Both the position numbers and the translations under genes were made by a program. A model generated the notes under the pieces. That model was not told the origin of the DNA, ran no database searches, and saw only the letters and a list, made by a program, of their open reading frames with translations. Shown piece after piece: positions 1-5,855 of a DNA stretch of 13,619 bases (position 1 is the stretch's first letter; every line of letters begins with the position of its first letter). The stretch comes from CAG-791 sp002390025 (GTDB taxonomy: Bacteria > Bacillota > Clostridia > Lachnospirales > Lachnospiraceae): positions 1 to 13,619 of the forward strand of contig CAMNLR010000001.1 in NCBI GenBank assembly GCA_946543465.1, in the 5' to 3' direction.

Positions 1-90
1 CCCGGGGCCGCGCAATGCGGCGCTTGTTGTTCTGCCTTTGGTTCTGCCTTTGGTCCGCCTGCCCGGGGCCGCGCAATGCGGCGCTTGTTG
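1..90. repeat. 29-bp direct repeat plus 12-bp tandem duplication
   Basis: Bases 1-29 and 62-90 are identical (start cccggggccgcgcaatg, end cgcttgttg), giving a 61-base period. Between them ttctgcctttgg occurs twice in tandem (30-41 and 42-53). A period of 61 puts the two copies in different reading frames, so a protein repeat is unlikely. The first copy starts at the window edge, so the array may extend upstream. It is very G+C-rich compared with the A+T-rich 91-171 that follows. Function is unknown. Confidence 0.85.
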
Positions 91-139
91 CAGTTTTTGG
101 GCAAATATGAGATGATAAATGAAACCCCGGGATTGAAAA

Positions 140-157
140 ATATCGTCAATACGATAT
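140..157 (+). promoter_or_regulatory. Hairpin abutting the licD ribosome binding site
   Basis: atatcgt (140-146) and acgatat (151-157) form a perfect 7-bp stem with a CAAT loop. The stem ends one base before the GGAGG at 158-162 that serves the first licD gene, with a 9-base spacer to the ATG. There is no T-tract, so it is not a simple terminator. It could affect ribosome access or message stability; this is inference. Confidence 0.4.
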
Positions 158-171
158 GGAGGAAGATATAA

Positions 172-1074
172 ATGGTAAAACTGCAGATCGATATACCTGA
201 GGATTTTCTGAAAGAGGAAGTGCGCTGCGGATACAGGATTTCCGCGGAGATGAAAAAGGTCTGGGCGGTAGAACTGGATCTGCTCCACCTGCTCGACAAG
301 GTCTGCAGCAGGTACGGACTCAAGTACTACGCGGACAGCGGGACTCTGATCGGGGCTGTCCGCCACCACGGCTTTATTCCCTGGGACGACGACATCGATG
401 TGGTCATGTTCCGGCACGACTACGAACTGCTCAAAAAAGTCGCCGCCAAGGAGTTTCAGCACCCCTATTTTTTCCAGACGCTCTACACTGACACCAAGCT
501 GATCCGGGAACATGCCCAGATCCGCAACAGCCTGACCACCGGCTACATGCCCAAAGAGAAGGACCGCCCCTACAACAAGGGAATCTTTCTGGATATATTC
601 CCCCTGGACGTAGTGCCGGACCCGGGCCGGGTCTACAAGGCTCACGTGGCAAAGATCCGCCTTCTGTGGCGGACGATCGAGTACGGCGGCTATATAAAGG
701 ATTATCCGCATGAGTTAAAGGGCAAGATCTTCCTGCAGATGACCAAGGCCCTCTACAAGGTGACGGATTACAAAAAACTCTTCCGCATGTACGAGAAGCT
801 CTGTGCCAAATACAACGACAGCGATTACCAGCGTGTCAGCTTCATCGCCTATTCCCGCGGCAAGGACAATCACATGTTCCAGAAGGAGTGGTGGGACGAG
901 ACGGTCCGCCTGCCCTTCGAGTTTACGACGATCCCTGCACCGGCAGGATATGACGCCCGGCTGACCAAGGAGTACGGGGATTACATGACGATCAAACAGG
1001 TCCCCTCCACCCACGGCGGCACCATTCTGGATGCGGATCACGCCTACAACGAACAGCAGGCAGACGGGACGTAA
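172..1074 (+). CDS. LicD-family phosphotransferase, copy 1
   Basis: This 300-residue protein belongs to the LicD family, which transfers phosphorylcholine or related phosphorylated groups (often from CDP-activated donors) to cell-surface glycans. The family core is visible at residues 55-77: ADSGTLIGAVRHHG followed by the acidic motif WDDDIDV (D72, D73, D74, D76), expected to bind metal and nucleotide. A conserved NKGIFLDIFPLD block follows near 135-145. The length is usual, there is no signal peptide, and it is probably cytoplasmic or peripheral on the membrane. The start is set by GGAGG at 158-162. It is followed by a TagD-like cytidylyltransferase and a second LicD about 78% identical by hand count, so the cluster both makes and uses a CDP-linked donor. 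The substrate (choline, ethanolamine, glycerol or ribitol phosphate) cannot be read from the sequence. Confidence 0.9.
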   Translation: MVKLQIDIPEDFLKEEVRCGYRISAEMKKVWAVELDLLHLLDKVCSRYGLKYYADSGTLIGAVRHHGFIPWDDDIDVVMFRHDYELLKKVAAKEFQHPYFFQTLYTDTKLIREHAQIRNSLTTGYMPKEKDRPYNKGIFLDIFPLDVVPDPGRVYKAHVAKIRLLWRTIEYGGYIKDYPHELKGKIFLQMTKALYKVTDYKKLFRMYEKLCAKYNDSDYQRVSFIAYSRGKDNHMFQKEWWDETVRLPFEFTTIPAPAGYDARLTKEYGDYMTIKQVPSTHGGTILDADHAYNEQQADGT

Positions 1075-1223
1075 GGAAGGCGGAATAAAGGCTCCGGCAC
1101 ACCAAGATCTGCCGGAAGCACCGCGTGCGGGTCCTGAAAACAGTTTTGAAGAACCTTTGAAGGACCGGCAGGACCGGTAGAAGAGCTTGCGCGGGAATCT
1201 GCTGCGCAGGAAGGAGATCAACC

Positions 1224-1667
1224 ATGAAGAAAAAGTATCATGTCGGCTATACCTGCGGTGTCTTCGATGTTTTTCATGTGGGGCACCTCAACCTGCTGGA
1301 ACGCTGCAAGTCGATGTGTGACATCCTGATCGTCGGCGTGTGCGACGATACCTATGTGCGTGAGTACAAACACAAAGAACCCGTCTATCCCGAGGACCAG
1401 CGGGTGCGGATCCTGAAGGCCCTCAAGGTCGTGGACGACGCGGTGCTGGTCGACATCGAGACGACCAATGACAAGATGCTGGCCCTGGAAAAGTTCCACT
1501 TCGATGTCCTTTTTTCAGGAGATGACTGGAAAGGATCGGAGCGGTATCAGAAGACTGAAAAACAGTTTGCGGAGCTCGGCGCCTCGATTGAATACTTCCC
1601 TTATACCCAGGGAATCAGTACGACGCAGATTAAGGAACAGATTGCCGGAGAAGAGAAGGCGCACTGA
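1224..1667 (+). CDS. TagD-like cytidylyltransferase (glycerol-3-phosphate type)
   Basis: A 147-residue nucleotidyltransferase of the HxGH superfamily. The signature HVGH is at residues 18-21 within GVFDVFHVGHLNLLERCK, and the second signature, GISTTQIKE, is at about 130-138. Both match TagD/GCT1-type glycerol-3-phosphate cytidylyltransferases, which make CDP-glycerol from CTP and glycerol-3-phosphate; members using other phospho-alcohols share these motifs. GDDWKGS near 99-105 is also family-like. AAGGAG at 1211-1216 sets the ATG. It sits between the two licD genes, which argues that its CDP product is the LicD donor. The 149 bases between licD copy 1 and this gene contain no recognisable gene, promoter or terminator. 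The enzyme class is certain; the exact substrate is not. Confidence 0.88.
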   Translation: MKKKYHVGYTCGVFDVFHVGHLNLLERCKSMCDILIVGVCDDTYVREYKHKEPVYPEDQRVRILKALKVVDDAVLVDIETTNDKMLALEKFHFDVLFSGDDWKGSERYQKTEKQFAELGASIEYFPYTQGISTTQIKEQIAGEEKAH

Positions 1668-1718
1668 GAAGAAAGTCCGGATGAATAACCAGGCGCTTCG
1701 ATACGGAGGAAGGCAGGA

Positions 1719-2660
1719 ATGGTAAAATTACAGATTGAAATACCCGAGGATTTTCTGAAAGAGGAAGTGCGCTGCGGCTACACGATTTCCGCGGAGATGA
1801 AAAAGGTCTGGGCAGTGGAACTGGACATGCTCCACCTGCTCGACACAGTTTGCAAAAAATACGGCCTGCGCTATTTTGCGGACAGCGGAACCCTTCTGGG
1901 TGCTGTGCGCCATCACGGCTTTATCCCCTGGGACGACGATATCGACGTCGTTATGTTCCGTGAAGATTACGAAAAGCTCAAAAAGGTTGCGGAAAAGGAG
2001 TTCCGGCATCCCTATTTTTTCCAGACTCTCTACAACGACGAAAAGCTGATCCGCGAGCACGCCCAGATCCGCAACAGCGAGACGACAGGCTACCTTCCAA
2101 ACGAGGAGAACCGCCCCTACAACAAGGGCCTCTTCCTGGATATTTTCCCGCTTGATATCCTGCCCGACGACGGCCTCAGGTACAAGATCCACATGGCCAA
2201 GATCAAGCTCCTCTGGCGTACCATTGAGTACGGCGGCTATGTCAAGGACGCCCCCCACAAGCTCAGGGGCAGAGCCTTCCTGCAGGGGACAAAGCTCCTG
2301 TATAAGTTTACGGACTACAAAAAACTGTTCAGAAAATATGAAAAGCTCTGCGCAAAATACAACAACAGCAAGTATGAGCGCATCAGCTATGTCTGTTTCT
2401 CACGCGGCAAAGAAAAGAATATGTTCCGCAAAGAGTGGTGGGACGAGACCATCGACATGCCCTTCGAATTCACGACGATCCCCTGCCCGGCGGGCTATGA
2501 CGGCCGCCTGACTCAGGAATACAAGGACTACATGACCATCAAAAATATTCCGTCCACCCACAGCGGCGCCTTCGGCGGAACCATCCAGAGTGCCGAAAAG
2601 CCCTACACCGAATTCATCCGCGAAAAACAGGCTGCGGAGGTAGAAAAGCAGAAGATGTAA
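1719..2660 (+). CDS. LicD-family phosphotransferase, copy 2
   Basis: A 313-residue paralogue of the LicD protein at 172-1074. By hand alignment they differ at about 61 of 283 positions (about 78% identity). The first 80 residues are nearly the same and the catalytic block (ADSGTLLGAVRHHG, WDDDIDV at 71-77) is intact. Divergence is concentrated at residues 121-240, the likely acceptor-recognition part, and at the C-terminus, where this copy ends in a lysine- and glutamate-rich tail. The duplication includes the leader: CGATAYGGAGGAAG precedes both starts. The spacer from GGAGG (1705-1709) to the ATG is 9 bases. Tandem copies probably modify different acceptor positions or sugars, which is inference. 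A 16-bp repeat region follows directly. Confidence 0.9.
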   Translation: MVKLQIEIPEDFLKEEVRCGYTISAEMKKVWAVELDMLHLLDTVCKKYGLRYFADSGTLLGAVRHHGFIPWDDDIDVVMFREDYEKLKKVAEKEFRHPYFFQTLYNDEKLIREHAQIRNSETTGYLPNEENRPYNKGLFLDIFPLDILPDDGLRYKIHMAKIKLLWRTIEYGGYVKDAPHKLRGRAFLQGTKLLYKFTDYKKLFRKYEKLCAKYNNSKYERISYVCFSRGKEKNMFRKEWWDETIDMPFEFTTIPCPAGYDGRLTQEYKDYMTIKNIPSTHSGAFGGTIQSAEKPYTEFIREKQAAEVEKQKM

Positions 2661-2668
2661 AGACGGAA

Positions 2669-2777
2669 GCTGTAAAAGCTGAAAGTGCAAAAGCGCAAAG
2701 GTACAAAAGCGCAAGGAACAAAAGCGCAGAGGTGCAAAAGCGTAAAGGCGCACATGCGCAAAGGACGACAGGCAAAG
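2669..2777. repeat. Degenerate 16-bp tandem repeat
   Basis: Consensus unit gtgcaaaagcgcaaag. Units by eye are 2669-2684 (weak), 2685-2700, 2701-2715 (15 bases), 2716-2731, 2732-2747, 2748-2763 and 2764-2777 (weak, runs into the next ribosome binding site). A unit of 16, not a multiple of three, and indels between units show it is non-coding. It fills the gap between the second licD and the racemase gene. Confidence 0.8.
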
Positions 2778-2787
2778 GAGGCACTGC

Positions 2788-3504
2788 ATGGAAATGAAAA
2801 AAGACGATTTTGTGATCGGCGTACTCGGAGGTATGGGGACCTATGCCACGATCCACCTTTTCAGACAGTATGCGGACCTGTTTCCGGCGGAAAAAGAATG
2901 GGACCGTCCCCGCATCATCATCGACAACCGCTGCACCATGCCCAGCCGGGTGCTGGCATTTCTGCGGGGGATCAAAAAGGAAGAGCTGATCGAGCAGATG
3001 AGCGATTCCATGCGCCATCTTGTGGAGGCGGGCTCGTCCAGGATCATCCTCGCCTGCAACACCTCCCACCTCTTCCTGCCCGGGATCTATGAGAAGGTCC
3101 CCGGGGTACAGGACAGGGTCATCCACATCATCCGTGCCTGCGTGGACAGGATCAGGGCAGACGGGTGCAGGCGCGTCTTCCTGCTGGGCTCCGAAGGAAC
3201 CATTGACTCCCATATCTACCAGGATGCTCTGCAGGCAGAGGGGATCGAGTGCCTCGTCCCTGCGCCGGAGGAATATGCCGACCTGCGCGAGTGCATCGAG
3301 GCGGTCAAGCAGGATAAATATACCGAAGAGGCCAGAAAACTCTTCCTGGGCCTGGTCAACCGATACGACGCCTGCATTCTGGGCTGCACAGAGCTGCCCA
3401 TTCTGTATGAAAAATATGCGGATCAGGTGACCTGCGCCAGGATCTACGATCCTCTGTTCATCGCCCTCGAACAGCTGAAGGCGGAGTACGATGCGGCCGA
3501 CTGA
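2788..3504 (+). CDS. Aspartate/glutamate racemase-family protein
   Basis: A 238-residue protein of the Asp/Glu/hydantoin racemase superfamily (cofactor-independent, two-cysteine mechanism). The N-terminal GVLGGMGTYAT (11-21), the first catalytic cysteine in ACNTSH (C90) and the second in GCTELP (C200) are all present, as in aspartate racemases and glutamate racemase-like enzymes. The length is usual, so an active enzyme is expected. The start is set by AAAGGAGG just upstream (2774-2781). The neighbours are two LicD enzymes and two cytidylyltransferases, so a D-amino acid may be attached to or built into the same surface polymer; alternatively it is a broad-specificity racemase. MurI itself is less likely given the aspartate-racemase-like GGMGTYAT motif and the context. 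Confidence 0.85.
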   Translation: MEMKKDDFVIGVLGGMGTYATIHLFRQYADLFPAEKEWDRPRIIIDNRCTMPSRVLAFLRGIKKEELIEQMSDSMRHLVEAGSSRIILACNTSHLFLPGIYEKVPGVQDRVIHIIRACVDRIRADGCRRVFLLGSEGTIDSHIYQDALQAEGIECLVPAPEEYADLRECIEAVKQDKYTEEARKLFLGLVNRYDACILGCTELPILYEKYADQVTCARIYDPLFIALEQLKAEYDAAD

Positions 3505-3585
3505 GCCCCAACCGGATGCCTGGCTCCAATCTGACGGTATCAGCCCTTCTGCCATGAAATGATTCTACAAGGAGTGTATATTCAT

Positions 3586-3993
3586 ATGAAAAAGATACTT
3601 ACCTTCGGCGTTTACGATTATTTCCATATCGGCCATCTCCGCCTGTTCATGCAGTGCAGACAATATGCGGATTATCTGATCGTTGCGGTCCAGGACGGCG
3701 ATTATATCCTCAAGTTCAAGCCCGACGCTCATATCCTCTATTCCACAGAAGAGCGCGTGGAGATCCTCCGGGCCCTTCGTCCCGTCGACGAAGTCGTTGT
3801 TTATCAGACTGTCGGCGTGGAAGCTCTCGAAAAGATCGATTTTGATATCCTTGCCCTGGGGGAGGACCACCGGGGCGGGCGCTTCGACGAGTGCGTGAAG
3901 TGGTGCGAGGAGCACGGCAAATCCGTTGTGCGGCTCAAGAGGACACCCAACATCTGCTCCTCGGACCTCAAGAAGGAGCTTGGAAGAGGGTAA
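3586..3993 (+). CDS. Cytidylyltransferase-family nucleotidyltransferase, divergent
   Basis: A 135-residue HxGH nucleotidyltransferase. HIGH is at residues 14-17 in FGVYDYFHIGHLRLF. It differs from the TagD-like gene at 1224-1667: the C-terminal ISTT(x)IK signature is replaced by NICSSDLKKEL, and the mid-protein GDDW becomes GEDHRGGRF, so it probably activates a different phospho-compound. An in-frame ATG at 3559 lacks a ribosome binding site; the ATG at 3586 has AAGGAG at 3569-3574 with an 11-base spacer and gives the usual family start (MKKILTFGVYD). It is the last gene of the surface-polymer cluster and is followed by a strong hairpin terminator. Nucleotidyltransferase activity is well supported; the base used (CTP is likely) and the substrate are not. 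Confidence 0.82.
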   Translation: MKKILTFGVYDYFHIGHLRLFMQCRQYADYLIVAVQDGDYILKFKPDAHILYSTEERVEILRALRPVDEVVVYQTVGVEALEKIDFDILALGEDHRGGRFDECVKWCEEHGKSVVRLKRTPNICSSDLKKELGRG

Positions 3994-4028
3994 AAAGAGA
4001 CCATAAAAAGTACCGCAAAAAAGACCAT

Positions 4029-4077
4029 AAAAAACTTGCGCAGGAAAAGTTTTTCTTCTTGCGCAGTGTTTTTTTTT
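4029..4077. terminator. Intrinsic terminator of the licD cluster
   Basis: TGCGCA at 4037-4042 pairs with TGCGCA at 4060-4065, extended inward by GGAA/TTCT (4043-4046 with 4056-4059, one G-U) and outward by C4035-G4068 and an A-run against a T-run, leaving a 9-base loop. A run of T follows at 4069-4077. The complement also ends in a T-run (from 4029-4034), so it may work weakly both ways. Its right arm contains the -35 box of the next operon. Confidence 0.75.
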
Positions 4078-4087
4078 ATGCTATTAT
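4059..4087 (+). promoter_or_regulatory. Promoter of the rpsF-ssb-rpsR operon
   Basis: TTGCGC (4059-4064), a 17-base T-rich spacer and TATTAT (4082-4087) form a good sigma-A type promoter about 180 bases before rpsF. The -35 box lies inside the right arm of the preceding terminator hairpin. The promoter at 5726-5754 has the same -35 hexamer and spacing. Confidence 0.65.
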
Positions 4088-4201
4088 AGTCATCCGTGGG
4101 ATTTATCCCGGAATCATTTTTCCTTGCTCCTGTGATGCGCGAAACCGGATCACTGTTTTGAGGGAGAAGATCGTCCTGTTTTATACTTTATACAGGAGAG
4201 C

Positions 4202-4253
4202 GGTCTGTCCCCAGGCAGAGGCTGTTTTGCGGCGGAAGCGGGGGCCAGAGACC
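4202..4253 (+). promoter_or_regulatory. Structured leader of rpsF, candidate S6:S18 autoregulatory RNA
   Basis: GGTCTG (4202-4207) and CCCC (4209-4212) can pair with GGGG (4241-4244), CAG/C (4246-4248) and ACC (4251-4253), with one mismatch and an AG bulge. An inner small hairpin GCTG/CGGC lies at 4221-4233. The stem ends just before the rpsF AAAAGGAGGT. Many bacterial rpsF leaders carry a conserved RNA bound by the S6:S18 complex as feedback control, and both S6 and S18 are encoded here. The fold is from hand pairing, and I cannot confirm the consensus bulge. Confidence 0.35.
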
Positions 4254-4270
4254 AAAAGGAGGTAAACAGA

Positions 4271-4562
4271 ATGGGTAAATACGAGTTAGCCGTTGTTGTG
4301 AATGCGCAGATCGATGATGAAGCGAGGACAGCGGTTGTCGACAGATGCAAAGAGCTGNATCACCCGTTTCGGCGGTACAGTCGGCGAAGTCGATGACTGG
4401 GGCAAGAAGAAACTTGCTTATGAGATCCAGAAGATGAACGAAGGTTACTATTACTTCATCAAGTTCGAAGCTGAAGGCTCCGCGATCGCCGAGATCGAGA
4501 GCTTCATGCGCATCATGGATAACGTCCTCAGATATCTGTGCGTAAAACAGGAAGCGGCCTGA
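4271..4562 (+). CDS. rpsF: 30S ribosomal protein S6, frame broken by one ambiguous base
   Basis: Ribosomal protein S6 of the 30S platform, which binds 16S rRNA as a dimer with S18. Reading from the ATG at 4271 gives MGKYELAVVVNAQIDDEART… for 29 codons, then an N at 4358. From 4359 the frame shifts by one and continues ITRFGGTVGEVDDWGKKK… to the TGA at 4560-4562. Dropping the N restores a continuous 96-residue protein with normal S6 length and alignment (KELI, then the VDDWGKKKLAYEI core). Read literally, the gene stops at a TGA near 4395. An essential ribosomal gene is very unlikely to be broken, so I take the N as an assembly or base-calling insertion. AAAGGAGGT precedes the start. It is the first gene of an operon with ssb and rpsR. 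Confidence 0.93.
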
Positions 4563-4584
4563 TAAACAGAAAGAAGAGGTCATC

Positions 4585-5130
4585 ATGAATAAAGTCATAC
4601 TTATGGGTCGCCTGACCAGGGATCCTGAAGTCAGATATACACAGGGAGACAATTCTCTCTGCATCGCAAATTTCTCTATTGCGGTGGACAGACGCTACAA
4701 CCGCAACAGCCAGGACGGTGCCACAGCTGATTTCATCAACTGTGTGGCCTTCGGCAAGCTTGCGGAGCACGTCGAGAAGTATTACCGCAAGGGACTGAAG
4801 ACGGCGCTGACCGGCCGTATTCAGACACGCAACTACACAAACCGCGACGGCCAGAAGGTCTATGTGACCGAAGTTGTTGTGGAAGAGCTTGAGTTCGCGG
4901 AGAGCAAGAACGCATCGGCCGCAGGTAACGGCGGCAATTCTTACGGCGGCGGTTACAGCGGTTCCGGAAACGGAAATTACGGCGGCGGCTACGGCGGAAA
5001 CAACGGCGGAAGCTACGGCAATGCCGGCGGTTACAGCGCACCTGCCCAGAACACCGCGCCTGCATCTGACGCACTGGATGGATTTATGAATATCCCTGAC
5101 GGCATCGACGAGGAGCTTCCTTTCAGCTGA
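4585..5130 (+). CDS. ssb: Single-stranded DNA-binding protein
   Basis: A 181-residue SSB that coats single-stranded DNA in replication and repair. The N-terminal OB-fold (about 1-110) opens MNKVILMGRLTRDPEVRYT and includes FINCVAFGKLAEHVEKYYRKG and the RNYTNRDGQKVYVTEVVVEE strand. Residues about 115-165 are a glycine/asparagine/tyrosine-rich disordered linker with repeated GGxYGG-like units. The C-terminal acidic tip IDEELPFS, which recruits partner proteins, is intact. It lies 22 bases after rpsF, with AGAGG before the ATG, in the classical rpsF-ssb-rpsR order, so it is co-transcribed with the ribosomal genes from the promoter at 4059-4087. Confidence 0.97.
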   Translation: MNKVILMGRLTRDPEVRYTQGDNSLCIANFSIAVDRRYNRNSQDGATADFINCVAFGKLAEHVEKYYRKGLKTALTGRIQTRNYTNRDGQKVYVTEVVVEELEFAESKNASAAGNGGNSYGGGYSGSGNGNYGGGYGGNNGGSYGNAGGYSAPAQNTAPASDALDGFMNIPDGIDEELPFS

Positions 5131-5176
5131 TCAGCTGTACGATGCGTACCCATAGGGAGTATACAGGAGGATAGAA

Positions 5177-5440
5177 ATGGCTTTTAACAGAGAGAATCGT
5201 TCGGATGCACCTTTCAGAAAGAGAGGCGGCTTCCATAGAAAGAGAAAAGTTTGCGTGTTCTGCGGCAAGGACAACGCCATTGATTACAAGGATGTCGCAA
5301 AGCTTCGCAAGTATGTCTCCGAGAGCGGCAAGATCCTTCCCAGAAGGATCACCGGCACATGCGCAACTCACCAGAGAGCACTCACCAGTGCAATCAAGAG
5401 AGCGCGTCATCTCGCTCTGATGCCTTACACCGAGCGCTGA
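5177..5440 (+). CDS. rpsR: 30S ribosomal protein S18
   Basis: An 87-residue S18, partner of S6 on the 30S platform. The core is clear: DYKDVAKLRKYVSESGKILP, RRITGTCATHQR and AIKRARHLALMPY. C26, C29 (CVFC), C62 and H65 (CATH) match the zinc-ligand ('C+') form of S18; some bacteria carry a zinc-free paralogue used under zinc limitation. AGGAGG at 5165-5170 precedes the ATG by a short spacer. It is the last gene of the rpsF-ssb-rpsR operon, followed by a terminator at 5532-5559. No rplI or other replication gene follows in the operon. Confidence 0.97.
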   Translation: MAFNRENRSDAPFRKRGGFHRKRKVCVFCGKDNAIDYKDVAKLRKYVSESGKILPRRITGTCATHQRALTSAIKRARHLALMPYTER

Positions 5441-5531
5441 TCGCTCCGCAGGCCTTCGGATGATCCATCCGTATCCCGGCCTCAAGGTGAAGACATGCCA
5501 GAGACAGACCGTTTGATCTGATCTTTTGATC

Positions 5532-5573
5532 CCCCTGCAGGCAGTTTTGCCTGCAGGGGTGATTTCAATCATT
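5532..5573 (+). terminator. Terminator of the rpsF-ssb-rpsR operon
   Basis: cccctgcaggca (5532-5543) and tgcctgcagggg (5548-5559) form a perfect 12-bp stem with a GTTT loop. The tail is T-rich but interrupted, so termination may be partial or assisted. It lies 91 bases after the rpsR stop and just before tRNA-Leu. Confidence 0.75.
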
Positions 5574-5581
5574 TATATTTT

Positions 5582-5664
5582 GCCGGCGTGTCGGAATGGC
5601 AGACGAGGCAGACTCAAAATCTGCTGTCCGAGAGGGCGTGTGGGTTCGAGTCCCACCGCCGGCA
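5582..5664 (+). tRNA. tRNA-Leu (anticodon CAA)
   Basis: The acceptor stem GCCGGCG (5582-5588) pairs with CGCCGGC (5657-5663), with discriminator A at 5664. The D stem is TCG/CGA, and the anticodon stem GCAGA/TCTGC encloses the loop CTCAAAA, giving anticodon CAA, which reads UUG. A long variable arm (about GTCC-GAGA-GGGC) is typical of class II tRNA-Leu. The T arm is GTGGG-TTCGAGT-CCCAC. CCA is not encoded and would be added after transcription. The 83-base length fits tRNA-Leu. No separate promoter is clear, so it may depend on read-through from rpsR. Confidence 0.96.
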
Positions 5665-5684
5665 CGAATACAAGCTGCGGGTTT

Positions 5685-5725
5685 ACAGTTTTTGATTTAA
5701 AACTGTCAAAGCCGTGGCTTTTTTC
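5685..5725 (+). terminator. Terminator after tRNA-Leu
   Basis: Two small hairpins follow the tRNA: acagtttt/aaaactgt (5685-5692 with 5699-5706, 6-base loop) and aaagc/gcttt (5708-5712 with 5717-5721, 4-base loop). The second runs straight into a T-tract (5719-5724). It is the likely end of the tRNA transcript. Confidence 0.55.
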
Positions 5726-5754
5726 TTGCGCTGTTTTTTCTTTCGAACTATAAT
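5726..5754 (+). promoter_or_regulatory. Promoter of the zinc-finger/vWA/PP2C/kinase region
   Basis: TTGCGC (5726-5731), a 17-base T-rich spacer and a perfect TATAAT (5749-5754). A start near 5761 would leave a leader of about 95 bases before the ATG at 5856. The leader contains the palindrome TTCTGCGCAGAA (5787-5798), a possible operator or RNA hairpin. Confidence 0.7.
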
Positions 5755-5855
5755 GTTGAATTGACATACTGCACATGCGTGGACGTTTCTGCGCAGAATC
5801 TGCTGACACAGCCAAGGCTCTTTTTCCGAATTTTTACGGAGGACAAACATATATC

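Larger units (their letters stand above)
1..171 (+). other. Open frame into the window, possible 3' end of an upstream gene
   Basis: Frame 1 has no stop from base 1 to the TAA at 169-171, which directly abuts the licD ATG at 172. The last residues (…ETPGLKNIVNTIWRKI) look protein-like, but the first half crosses a direct repeat read in two different frames and is rich in Gly, Ala and Cys. I recognise no family. It could be the degraded tail of an upstream polysaccharide gene or chance. The rest of the stretch shows only the repeat and the hairpin listed separately. Confidence 0.15.

Noticed and set aside
1..90. CRISPR array
   Set aside because: Only two copies of the 29-bp unit, the 'spacer' is itself internally repeated, and no cas genes are present.
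1728..2258. Minus-strand open frame opposite licD copy 2
   Set aside because: The + strand LicD motifs are clear; the opposite frame is an effect of codon bias in a G+C-balanced gene and a similar frame appears opposite copy 1.
2614..3555. Long minus-strand open frame of about 313 codons opposite the racemase gene
   Set aside because: It is the mirror of a strongly supported + strand racemase, has no ribosome binding site or recognisable motif, and reads across the 16-bp repeat as low-complexity sequence.
3559..3585. Upstream ATG for the second cytidylyltransferase
   Set aside because: The ribosome binding site lies between this ATG and the ATG at 3586, and the family normally begins at the latter.
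3891..4265. Plus-strand open frame overlapping the end of the cytidylyltransferase gene and the rpsF leader
   Set aside because: It crosses a terminator, a promoter and a structured leader, lacks a ribosome binding site and has no protein-like composition.
5775..5855. Upstream in-frame ATG for the RanBP2-type zinc-finger protein
   Set aside because: It has no ribosome binding site, would put a polar segment before the membrane helix, and starts only about 14 bases after the predicted transcription start.
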